Origin: Rathayibacter sp. VKM Ac-2760
GTDB lineage: Bacteria; Actinomycetota; Actinomycetes; Actinomycetales; Microbacteriaceae
DNA: 64,000 nt
Reading direction: 5' to 3'
Assembly (NCBI RefSeq): GCF_009834185.1
Contig: NZ_CP047173.1
Coordinates: forward strand, 1,178,001-1,242,000
Below, piece by piece: positions 48,276 to 55,724 of this stretch; position 1 is the first letter of the stretch, and every line of letters starts with the position of its first letter. The notes beneath the pieces are model-generated. The model was not told the origin of the DNA. It made no database searches and saw nothing but the letters and a program-made list of their open reading frames with translations. A program made the translations under genes and the position numbers.

Positions 48276-48294
48276 TGTCCCGGAACCGGGGACA
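48276..48294. promoter_or_regulatory. imperfect palindrome, possible operator
   Basis: TGTCCCGG-AA-CCGGGGACA has 8-bp arms with one extra base, placed over the -35 region of the cell-wall enzyme operon. The regulator is unknown. Confidence 0.35.
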
Positions 48295-48506
48295 CGGAGG
48301 GGTCGCTCAGAGAGCGCCCACGCGATGCGGAGGAGACTCCGACTCGCGGGGGAGGTGCTCGCTCAGCGCCAGGAGGATCCCCCGCCCGACCGTGACGACG
48401 GCCCGCGCCGCGCGACACGCCCGGGTTGCACGGGCCCGGTGGCACTGCTAGCTTCGGCGGGCGCGCCACCGGAGTGCGCACCCCCGACGCCCGGAAGGAG
48501 CAGCCC

Positions 48507-48641
48507 GTGACCGCGTATCGATCGACCCGCGACGAGCTGCTCGTCGCCGACCGCCCCCGCGCCCTCGTCGGCGCGGTCGAGCTCGAACGCTCGAAGCGCG
48601 ATCTCGCGAATCTCCAGCCCGGCGTCGTCCGGCTCCCCTAG
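48507..48641 (+). CDS. small ORF, 44 residues, hypothetical
   Basis: MTAYRSTRDELLVADRPRAL and then a charged stretch ending GVVRLP; no domain, signal or membrane segment. It is supported by a strong GGAAGGAG ribosome site ending 8 bases before the GTG start and by GC-rich third positions. It lies 161 bases upstream of rtcB on the same strand. It could be a genuine small protein or a leader peptide; conservation would decide. Confidence 0.45.
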   Translation: MTAYRSTRDELLVADRPRALVGAVELERSKRDLANLQPGVVRLP

Positions 48642-48802
48642 GCATCCGCCGAGGGCTCCCGGACGACACCGTCTCGGGGCCCTCGTGCGTCGGCACTCCT
48701 CTGCAGGGGAGGGGCCTCGCGGTCGGCTCGCGGCATCCCGCCGCCCCGAGCGCGTCCCACCCCGATCCCGGCGACCGCCGGGCCTTCACGAGAGGAAGGA
48801 CC

Positions 48803-49972
48803 ATGCAGAGAATCACGGACCGACTCGTCTCCTGGGCGAGCATCCTGGACGACAACGCTCGGCAGCAGGCGCTCACCGCCTCGGAGATGCCGTTCATCCA
48901 CCCCCACCTGGCGCTGATGCCCGACGCCCACCTCGGGCTCGGCGCGACGGTCGGCTCGGTCATCCCGACCCTCGGCGCGCTCATCCCGGCGGCCGTCGGC
49001 GTCGACATCGGCTGCGGCATGATCGCCGTGCGCACGCAGTTCTCCCGGAGCGACCTCGCCGGTCGCGACCTGGGCGAGCTGCGGCGCCAGATCGAGCGCG
49101 CCGTCCCGCTGTCCGCCGGCGCGGCGAACCGGAAGATCGTCGCGACCGCCGAGCCGCGGGTGGCCGAGCTGGAGGCGCTCGCCGCCGAGGCGGGCTTCGA
49201 CCCGGCGCGGTCGGCGAAGCACTGGCGGCTGCAGGTCGGCTCGCTCGGCAGCGGCAACCACTTCATCGAGGTGAGCGTCGACGAGACCGACGCGGTCTGG
49301 CTGTTCCTGCACTCGGGCTCGCGGGGCGTGGGCAACCGGATCGCGACCGCGCACATCCGCGTCGCCCGGGAGTACTGCGAGCGGCACTGGATCGCGCTGC
49401 CCGACCGCGACCTCGCCTACCTGGTCGAGGGGACGGAGCAGTTCGACCGCTACGTCGCCGAGCTGCGCTGGGCGCAGCGGTTCGCCCTGCTCAACCGCGA
49501 GGAGATGATGGACCGGGTGATCCGGCAGCTCGCCGAGTGGAGCGGCGTCGCGGTGGAGGAGCGGGAGCGGATCAACTGCCACCACAACTTCACCGAGAAG
49601 GAGCGCCACTTCGGCCGCGACGTCTGGGTCAGCCGGAAGGGCGCGATCCAGGCCGACGCCGGCCGGCCGGGGCTCATCCCCGGCTCGATGGGGACGGCCT
49701 CCTACGTGGTGGTCGGGCGCGGTGACGCGATGTCGCTGAACTCGTCGCCGCACGGCGCCGGGCGCGAGTACTCGCGCTCCGCGGCGCGGAAGGCCTTCAG
49801 TCACGAGCAGCTGCGCGAGGCGATGGCCGGCATCGAGTACCGCGACACCGACGCCTTCCTCGACGAGATCCCGGCGGCCTACAAGCCGATCGACCGCGTG
49901 ATGGCCGACGCGGCCGACCTGGTCGAGGTCCGGCACACCCTCCGCCAGCTCGTCAACGTGAAGGGCGACTGA
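48803..49972 (+). CDS. rtcB: RtcB family RNA-splicing ligase
   Basis: A 389-residue GTP- and Mn-dependent ligase that joins RNA 2',3'-cyclic phosphate or 3'-phosphate ends to 5'-OH ends. Metal-site motifs are visible: MPDAHLGLGATVGSV, GVDIGCGMIAVRT, GSLGSGNHFIEV and NCHHNFTEKE. The guanylylated histidine lies in SSPHGAGREYSR. Length is typical for the short bacterial form. The ATG has GAGGAAGGA before it. No archease or rtcA gene lies in this window. Confidence 0.95.
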   Translation: MQRITDRLVSWASILDDNARQQALTASEMPFIHPHLALMPDAHLGLGATVGSVIPTLGALIPAAVGVDIGCGMIAVRTQFSRSDLAGRDLGELRRQIERAVPLSAGAANRKIVATAEPRVAELEALAAEAGFDPARSAKHWRLQVGSLGSGNHFIEVSVDETDAVWLFLHSGSRGVGNRIATAHIRVAREYCERHWIALPDRDLAYLVEGTEQFDRYVAELRWAQRFALLNREEMMDRVIRQLAEWSGVAVEERERINCHHNFTEKERHFGRDVWVSRKGAIQADAGRPGLIPGSMGTASYVVVGRGDAMSLNSSPHGAGREYSRSAARKAFSHEQLREAMAGIEYRDTDAFLDEIPAAYKPIDRVMADAADLVEVRHTLRQLVNVKGD

Positions 49973-49978
49973 CCCCCT

Positions 49979-50041
49979 CCGCGAGATGCCACTTGTGCAC
50001 GCGACACGCCGTGAGAAGCGCGCACAAGTGGCATCTCGCGG
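49979..50041 (+). repeat. family B 63-bp palindromic element, copy 4
   Basis: 19-bp perfect arms, extending to 22 with the flanking CCT/AGG, around a core with GCGACACGCCG. It fills the gap between the convergent rtcB and CoA-binding genes and could fold as a bidirectional terminator. Confidence 0.9.
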
Positions 50042-50046
50042 AGGCG

Positions 50047-50655
50047 TCAGCGCAGGGTCTTGCGGGAGGTGATCTGGCCGGTGTCGAAGCCGAGGAGGTG
50101 CAGGCCGCCGTGGAAGCGGGCGTGCTCGACCTTGAGGCAGCGGTCCATCACGACGGTGAGGCCCTTCGACTCGCCGTACTCGGCGGCCTCCTGGTTCCAG
50201 ATGCCGAGCTGCACCCAGACCGTCGGGGCGCCGATGGCCACGACGTCGTCGATGACGGAGGGGATGTCGCTCGCCTTGCGGAAGACGTCGACGATGTCCG
50301 GCACGACGGGGAGGTCGGCGAGGCTCTTGTAGACGGGCTGCCCGAGGATCTCCTTCGCGTTCGGGTTCACGAAGTACAGCTCGTAGTCGCTCGACTGCTG
50401 GAGGTAGGTCGAGACGAAGTAGGAGGAGCGCGCCGGGTTGGGCGAGGCGCCGACGATCGCGACGGTCTTCGCCCGGCGGAGGATCTCGAGCCGCTTCTTC
50501 GCGTCCGGCCCGACCCAGGTGCGCTGCGACTTCAGCAGCTTCGCCAGGGGCGAGTTCGTCGGCACGGAGCAGCTGAGCCCGTTGGACAGGTGCGCGACGA
50601 CGGTGTCGTCGGCCCCGGTGGTCGCGGTGGCGGTCGCGGTGGCGGTGTCGCTCAT
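50047..50655 (-). CDS. CoA-binding domain protein
   Basis: A 202-residue Rossmann-like CoA_binding_2 protein. The first 20 residues are a Thr/Ala repeat (TATATATT). The conserved region is KTVAIVGASPNPARSSYFVSTYLQ, YFVNPNAKEILGQPVYKSLADLP, IVDVFRKASDIPSVIDDVVAIGAPTVWVQLGIWN and VVMDRCLKVEH. The family is related to the CoA-binding domain of acyl-CoA synthetases, but its role alone is not known. It starts 2 bases after the metY stop; this pairing recurs in actinobacteria and suggests a link to homocysteine synthesis. Confidence 0.9.
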   Translation of the reverse strand: MSDTATATATATTGADDTVVAHLSNGLSCSVPTNSPLAKLLKSQRTWVGPDAKKRLEILRRAKTVAIVGASPNPARSSYFVSTYLQQSSDYELYFVNPNAKEILGQPVYKSLADLPVVPDIVDVFRKASDIPSVIDDVVAIGAPTVWVQLGIWNQEAAEYGESKGLTVVMDRCLKVEHARFHGGLHLLGFDTGQITSRKTLR

Positions 50656-50657
50656 GG

Positions 50658-52022
50658 TCAGACCTCCACGGTCGGGGAGTCGATGGTCACCGAGACGTCG
50701 TCCGGCAGTTCGGTCGGTGCGTCCGGAGTGCCGTGCTTCTCGACCGCGCGGGTCAGCGCCTGGTCGAGGTCGTAGATGATGTCATCCGCGTCCTCGATGC
50801 CGACCGAGAGCCGGACCAGGCCCGGCAGCACGCCGGCGTGCAGCAGCTGCTCCTCGGTGAGCTGCGCGTGCGTCGTCGAGGCGGGGTGGATCACCAGGGT
50901 CTTCGCGTCGCCGATGTTGGCGAGGTGGCTGGCGAGGTCGACCGACTCGATGAAGGTCTGGCCGACGGCGCGGCCGCCCTTGACGACGAAGCTGAAGACC
51001 GAGCCGGGGCCCTTGGGCAGGTACTTCTGCGCGCGCGCGTGGTGCGGGTGCGCGGGGAGGCCGGCCCAGTAGACCTCCTCGATCCGCGGGTCGGCGTCGA
51101 GCCACTCCGCGACGCGGCGGGCGTTGTCGACGTGCGCCTGGATCCGGTACGGCAGCGTCTCGACGCCCTGCGCGAGCAGGAACGCCGAGTGCGGGGCGAG
51201 GACAGGGCCGATGTCGCGCAGCTGCTCAGCGCGGAGGCGCGTGAGGAAGCCGTACTCGCCGAAGTTGCCGTCCCAGGAGAGACCGCCGTACGAGGCGACC
51301 GCGTCGTGCAGCAGCGGGAACTTCTCGTGCGAGTAGTGGAAGCGACCCGACTCGACGACGACGCCGCCGAGGGTGGTGCCGTGCCCGCCGAGGAACTTGG
51401 TGGCCGAGTGGATGACGATGTCGGCGCCCCACTCGATCGGCCGGACGAGGTACGGCGTCGCGACGGTCGAGTCGATGATCAGCGGGATGCCGGCCGCGTG
51501 CGCGACGGCGGCGAGACCCTCGATGTCGGCGATCTCGCCGGAGGGGTTCGCGATGGTCTCGGCGTAGAGGACCTTCGTCTTGTCGGTGATCGCGGCCGCG
51601 TAGTCCGCCGGGTCGCTCGACTGCACGAACGTCGTCTCGACGCCGAAGCGCCGCAGCGTCACGTCGAGCTGGGTGATCGAGCCGCCGTAGAGGTTCGCGG
51701 AGGAGACCACGTGGTCGCCCGCGCCGACCAGCGCCGCGAAGGTGATGAACTGCGCCGACAGGCCGGAGGCGGTCGCGACGGCGCCGAGGCCGCCCTCGAG
51801 GCTCGCGACCCGCTCCTCGAACGAGGCCACGGTGGGGTTGGAGAGCCGGGAGTAGATGTTCCCGTACTTCTGCAGGGCGAACCGCGCCGCCGCATCGGAG
51901 GTGTCGTCGAAGACGAACGCGCTCGTCTGATAGATCGGCAGCGCTCGCGCGCCCGTCACCGGGTCGGGGATGTTGCCGGCGTGGATTGCCCGCGTCTTGA
52001 AGCCGTACTCGCGATCTGCCAT
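50658..52022 (-). CDS. metY: O-acetylhomoserine aminocarboxypropyltransferase (sulfhydrylase)
   Basis: A 454-residue PLP enzyme making homocysteine from O-acetylhomoserine and sulfide. It begins YGFKTRAIHAGNIPDPVTGARALPIYQTSAFVFDD, has YSRLSNPTVASFEERVASLEGG, YAETIANPSG and the PLP lysine in HSATKFLGGHGTTLGGVVV. The length, greater than for MetB or MetZ, and the RFALQKYGNIYSR segment fit MetY. The ATG at 52022 follows a -10 at leaderless spacing. No SAM riboswitch is seen in the short gap before it. Confidence 0.95.
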   Translation of the reverse strand: MADREYGFKTRAIHAGNIPDPVTGARALPIYQTSAFVFDDTSDAAARFALQKYGNIYSRLSNPTVASFEERVASLEGGLGAVATASGLSAQFITFAALVGAGDHVVSSANLYGGSITQLDVTLRRFGVETTFVQSSDPADYAAAITDKTKVLYAETIANPSGEIADIEGLAAVAHAAGIPLIIDSTVATPYLVRPIEWGADIVIHSATKFLGGHGTTLGGVVVESGRFHYSHEKFPLLHDAVASYGGLSWDGNFGEYGFLTRLRAEQLRDIGPVLAPHSAFLLAQGVETLPYRIQAHVDNARRVAEWLDADPRIEEVYWAGLPAHPHHARAQKYLPKGPGSVFSFVVKGGRAVGQTFIESVDLASHLANIGDAKTLVIHPASTTHAQLTEEQLLHAGVLPGLVRLSVGIEDADDIIYDLDQALTRAVEKHGTPDAPTELPDDVSVTIDSPTVEV

Positions 52023-52029
52023 GCGATCG

Positions 52030-52035
52030 ACGCTA
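52030..52035 (-). promoter_or_regulatory. -10 hexamer TAGCGT, leaderless-type, for metY
   Basis: On the minus strand it ends 7 bases before the ATG at 52022. Confidence 0.5.
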
Positions 52036-52104
52036 GCGGGAGCCGCCGACACCCACGCGCCGGGGGCGTCGCATCCCGTAACAGTCCCAGGGTCCGGCAG
52101 TGCC

Positions 52105-53106
52105 CTACAGCGTCGCGTGCACCGCCGCCAGCGCCATCGCCGCGATCGCGAACCAGGACGCGAGCGCGACGACCAGCGCCCGCCAGCCCGTCGTCAGCAG
52201 CGCCCGCAGCCGCACCCCGCTGCCGAGCGCGAAGAGCGCCGCCGCCAGCAGCCAGGTCTGCGCGGTGTCGGCGGCGACCAGCACGCCCTCCGGCAGCGGC
52301 AGGAGCGTCCGCAGCAGCACCGCCGCGAGGAAGCCGACCACGAACAGCGGCACGATCGCCGGCCGCGGCCCGCCCTCGGCGCCGCCGCGCCGCGTCACGG
52401 CCGCGGCCACCGCCACCATCGGCGCGAGCATCACCACGCGGGTCAGCTTCACGACCACCGCGATCGCGAGGGCCGACGCGCCCGCGACCTGCGCCGTCGC
52501 CACCACCTGCCCGACGTCGTGCACCGACGCGCCCACCCAGTGCCCGAACTCCACGTCGGTCAGACCGAGCGGGTACCGCAGCGCCGGCAGCACCGCGATC
52601 GCGAGCGTCCCGCAGAGGGTGACGAGCGCGACCGGGACGGCCTGCTCCTCCTCCTTCGCCCGGGTCGCCCCGGCCATCGCGCCGATCGCCGAGGCCCCGC
52701 AGATCGAGAAGCCCGCGGCGAGCAGCAGCGGCTCGCGCCCCGGCAGCCGCAGCGCCCGCCCGAGCCCGTAGGTCAGCGCGAAGGTCGCCAGCACGATCGC
52801 GACCACGATCAGGATCGCGCCCCAGCCCAGCGCGGCGATGTCGACGAGCGAGAGCTTCAGCCCCAGCAGCACGATGCCCGTGCGCATCAGCGTCCGCGAG
52901 GAGAACTTCAGACCCGGAGCCAGGCGGCCACCGAGCACCGGGCGCGCCGCCGGCAGCTGGGCGACGAGGATCCCGAGCGCCACCGCGGCCGTCAGCATCG
53001 GCACCGCGGGCACGGCGAGGTGCACCGCGAAGGCGAGCACCGCCGCGGCCGCGCAGGCCGCGAGGCCGGGACCGATCCGCCCGATCAGACCCACGAGGGC
53101 AGCCAC
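52105..53106 (-). CDS. YeiH/UPF0324 family membrane protein, putative sulfate exporter
   Basis: About 333 residues with 9-10 hydrophobic helices. Family motifs are LKFSSRTLMRTGIVLLGLKLSL, FSICGASAIGAMAGATRAKEEEQAVPVALVTLCG and FGHWVGASVHDVGQVVATAQVAG. Database naming as a sulfate exporter is weakly supported in general. The start is not certain: GTG at 53106 and GTG at 53094 both overlap the end of the mannosyltransferase gene (by 22 or 10 bases), so the two are coupled. Downstream lies metY, also sulfur-linked, which may be coincidence. Confidence 0.82.
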   Translation of the reverse strand: MAALVGLIGRIGPGLAACAAAAVLAFAVHLAVPAVPMLTAAVALGILVAQLPAARPVLGGRLAPGLKFSSRTLMRTGIVLLGLKLSLVDIAALGWGAILIVVAIVLATFALTYGLGRALRLPGREPLLLAAGFSICGASAIGAMAGATRAKEEEQAVPVALVTLCGTLAIAVLPALRYPLGLTDVEFGHWVGASVHDVGQVVATAQVAGASALAIAVVVKLTRVVMLAPMVAVAAAVTRRGGAEGGPRPAIVPLFVVGFLAAVLLRTLLPLPEGVLVAADTAQTWLLAAALFALGSGVRLRALLTTGWRALVVALASWFAIAAMALAAVHATL

Positions 53107-54770
53107 ATGTGAGCCTGCCAGAAGGCGAACGAGGTCTGCTGACCCGTCCAGAGCGGGTAGAAGTAGGCCGTCAGCGCAGCGGCGAGCACGACGAAGGCCA
53201 GCACGATCACGATCCCGCGCGTGCGCCGAGCGCGCTCGTCCCCGCGCTTCCCGATCACCACTCCCGCCGTCAGGGCCAGCGCGAGCATCATGTAGGGCTC
53301 GAAGACCACGCAGTAGAACTGGAAGACGGTGCGGTCCAGGTAGAGCAGCCAGGGCAGGTAGCCCGCGACGATCCCCATCAGCACGAAGCCGGCGCGCCAC
53401 TCGCGGTAGCGCGCGAGGCGGTAGAGCAGGTAGAGCAGCGCGGCCACGCCGGCGTACCAGATCAGCGGATTCGCGACCGAGGTGATCGCCTCGTCGCAGC
53501 GCGCGGCCGTGCAGCCGTCGACCCCGGTGGCCTGGTCGACGAAGTACATGCTCGTCGGCCGCAGCATCAGCAGCCAGGTCAGCGGGTTGGCCTCGTAGGG
53601 GTGCGAGGCGCGCAGATTGATCGAGTAGTCGTACATCTGCACGTGGTAGTGCCAGAGGCTCTGCGCCCAGTCCGGCACCCAGGCGAGCGCGCCGGTCCAG
53701 GCGTTGCCCGGCGCCTCCGTCGCCCACTGCCGCGCCCAGCCGCCGGAGGTGCGCAGCCAGCCGAGCCAGGTGCCGAGGTAGGCGATCAGCGCGACCGGCA
53801 CCACGAGGAGGAAGGTGACCGGCCCCTGCTTGAGGATCGCGCCGCTCAGCCAGAACGGCACGCCCGCGCGCCGGCGCAGCAGCGCATCGACGACGACGGC
53901 GTAGACGCCGTAGGCGGCGAGGAAGTAGATCCCCGTCCACTTCACGCCGGCCGCGAGCCCGAAGAGCAGCCCGGCGGTCAGCAGCCAGGGCCGCCACCAG
54001 AGCACGGGCCCCCAGCTCGGCAGCGTGCCGGCGGCGACCTTCGCGGCCATCCGCTCCTCCGCCCAGCGCCGGTCGAGCAGGACCGCGGCGACGCCGCAGA
54101 GGGCGACGAACATCAGGATGCCGTCGAGCAGCGAGACCCGCGACATCACGATCGCGTGCCCGTCCAGCGCGAGCAGCAGCCCGGCCAGCGAGGCGAGGAA
54201 GGTGGAGCGGAAGAGCAGCTTCCCGACGACGATGACGAGCGCGACCGCGAGGATCCCGACGATCGCCGTGGTGATCCGCCAGCCCGTGCTGTCGTCGGCG
54301 CCGAGCAGCCCCATCCCGAGCCCGATGATCCACTTGCCCAGCGGGGGGTGGACGACGAACGACGGCGCCCCGGTGAAGACGTCGACCGCGCCGGTGGCGA
54401 AGCCGGGGTCGGGGTTCTCCGGCCAGGCGCCCTCGAAGCCGAGGTTCCAGAGGGTCCAGGCGTCCTTGACGTAGAAGGTCTCGTCGAAGACGAGCGAGCG
54501 GGGGTGCCCCAGGTTCCAGAGCCGGAGCACGGCGGCGACGAGCACGACCAGGATCGGCAGCCCGAGCTCCCAGAGCCGGCGGCGCGCGGTGGTCGCGACC
54601 AGGCGGTCGTGCACGTCGTCGAACCAGGAGCCGCGCGGCACGTCGGGTGCGCTCTCGCGCACGCGCGCCGGGGCGTCGCCCTCGTCCGCGGGCTCGACCG
54701 GCACCGAGCGCGTCGCCCCCGCGGAGTCGAGGAGCAGGTCGTCGAAGTCGCGCTGCGGTCGGTCCGTCAC
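53085..54770 (-). CDS. pmt: dolichyl-phosphate-mannose-protein mannosyltransferase (Pmt)
   Basis: A 561-residue GT39 glycosyltransferase that O-mannosylates exported proteins using polyprenyl-phosphate mannose. A hydrophilic N-terminus of about 65 residues precedes about eleven membrane segments. The first external loop holds the catalytic acid in SLVFDETFYVKDAWTLW, and HPPLGKWIIGLG is a conserved family signature. In actinobacteria this gene is regularly divergent from rsmI, as here. The start is the GTG 6 bases after a -10. Confidence 0.92.
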   Translation of the reverse strand: MTDRPQRDFDDLLLDSAGATRSVPVEPADEGDAPARVRESAPDVPRGSWFDDVHDRLVATTARRRLWELGLPILVVLVAAVLRLWNLGHPRSLVFDETFYVKDAWTLWNLGFEGAWPENPDPGFATGAVDVFTGAPSFVVHPPLGKWIIGLGMGLLGADDSTGWRITTAIVGILAVALVIVVGKLLFRSTFLASLAGLLLALDGHAIVMSRVSLLDGILMFVALCGVAAVLLDRRWAEERMAAKVAAGTLPSWGPVLWWRPWLLTAGLLFGLAAGVKWTGIYFLAAYGVYAVVVDALLRRRAGVPFWLSGAILKQGPVTFLLVVPVALIAYLGTWLGWLRTSGGWARQWATEAPGNAWTGALAWVPDWAQSLWHYHVQMYDYSINLRASHPYEANPLTWLLMLRPTSMYFVDQATGVDGCTAARCDEAITSVANPLIWYAGVAALLYLLYRLARYREWRAGFVLMGIVAGYLPWLLYLDRTVFQFYCVVFEPYMMLALALTAGVVIGKRGDERARRTRGIVIVLAFVVLAAALTAYFYPLWTGQQTSFAFWQAHMWLPSWV

Positions 54771-54776
54771 CCGGCC

Positions 54777-54782
54777 ATGCTA
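54777..54782 (-). promoter_or_regulatory. -10 hexamer TAGCAT, leaderless-type, for pmt
   Basis: On the minus strand it ends 6 bases before the GTG at 54770. Confidence 0.5.
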
Positions 54783-54849
54783 ACGGCGCGCGGTTCCGCC
54801 GCCCGGCTCGGTTCGGCGGCGGGCGCGCGGCGACTGGGAGGATGGGCGG

Positions 54850-55671
54850 ATGATCATCCTCGCGGGCACGCCCATCGGCAATCTCGGCGACGCGACCCGG
54901 CGGCTCGTCGAGGCGCTGGAGAGCACCCGGCACATCGCCGCGGAAGACACCCGGGTCACGATCCAGCTGCTCCGCGCCCTCGGCATCGAGAACCGGCCGC
55001 AGCTCTACGCGCTGCACGACCACAACGAGCGCGAGCGCTCCGCCGAGCTGGTCGAGCTCGCGCGCGAGGAGGACCTGCTCGTCCTGAGCGACGCCGGCAT
55101 GCCGACCGTGTCCGATCCCGGCTACCACCTCGTCGAGACGGCCGTCGCCGCCGGTGTCCGGGTGACCGCCCTGCCCGGTCCGTCCGCGGTGCTGATGGCG
55201 CTCGCCGTCTCCGGTCTGCCGACCGACCGCTTCAGCTTCGAGGGCTTCCTGCCGCGCAAGCACGGCGAGCGGGTCTCGCTCTTCCGCTCGCTCGCCGACG
55301 AGCGCCGCACGATGGTCTTCTTCGAGTCGCCGCACCGCATCGGCGACTCCCTGGCCGATCTTGTCGAGGCGATGGGCCCCGAGCGGCGGGTCGTGGTCTG
55401 CCGCGAGCTGACCAAGATGTTCGAGGAGGTGCGCCGCGGCACCGCCGCCGAGCTCGCGGAGTGGGCGGCCGGCGGACTCCGCGGCGAGATCTGCCTCGTG
55501 GTCGAGGGGGCACCCGTCCGCGAGGCCTCGCTCGAGGACGGGCTCGCCGACGTGCTCGCGCGGGTCGCGGCCGGCGCGCGGCTCAAGGAGGCGTCGGCCG
55601 AGGTGGCGGAGATCACCGGGCTCTCCCGCCGGGCGCTCTACGAGGCCGCCCTCGCCTCCCGCCGCCCCTGA
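54850..55671 (+). CDS. rsmI: 16S rRNA (cytidine-1402 2'-O)-methyltransferase
   Basis: A 273-residue tetrapyrrole-methylase-fold enzyme acting on 16S rRNA C1402. It opens with MIILAGTPIGNLGDATRRLVEAL, then HIAAEDTR, ALHDHNERER, LVLSDAGMPTVSDPGYHLV and the FEGFLPRK block, all characteristic of RsmI. The ATG is preceded by GAGGATGGGCGG, either a ribosome site or a degenerate leaderless -10. It is divergent from pmt (79-base gap) and precedes metG. Confidence 0.95.
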   Translation: MIILAGTPIGNLGDATRRLVEALESTRHIAAEDTRVTIQLLRALGIENRPQLYALHDHNERERSAELVELAREEDLLVLSDAGMPTVSDPGYHLVETAVAAGVRVTALPGPSAVLMALAVSGLPTDRFSFEGFLPRKHGERVSLFRSLADERRTMVFFESPHRIGDSLADLVEAMGPERRVVVCRELTKMFEEVRRGTAAELAEWAAGGLRGEICLVVEGAPVREASLEDGLADVLARVAAGARLKEASAEVAEITGLSRRALYEAALASRRP

Positions 55672-55711
55672 CCGGCTCCGTCACACAGCCGGACGCCCGG
55701 GCGCCGAACCC

Positions 55712-55717
55712 TAGGAT
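55712..55717 (+). promoter_or_regulatory. -10 hexamer TAGGAT, leaderless-type, for metG
   Basis: It ends 7 bases before the ATG at 55725. Confidence 0.5.
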
Positions 55718-55724
55718 GGTCGGC

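Noticed and set aside
48178..48300. Cyclic-di-AMP (ydaO-type) riboswitch before the cell-wall enzyme operon
   Set aside because: The leader is about 75 bases, too short for that aptamer, and its conserved core is not present.
46142..50655. Toxin-immunity or contact-dependent killing module formed by the secreted hydrolases, the small ORF and RtcB
   Set aside because: The genes lie on different strands with separate promoters, and there is no delivery domain or recognisable immunity protein.
52023..52104. SAM riboswitch before metY
   Set aside because: The gap is only about 80 bases, shows no SAM-I, SAM-II or SAM-IV core, and a -10 stands 7 bases before the start codon.
50047..53106. A sulfur-metabolism island from metY, CoA-binding protein and YeiH
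   Set aside because: YeiH overlaps pmt rather than metY, metY has its own promoter, and the sulfate-export label for YeiH is weak.
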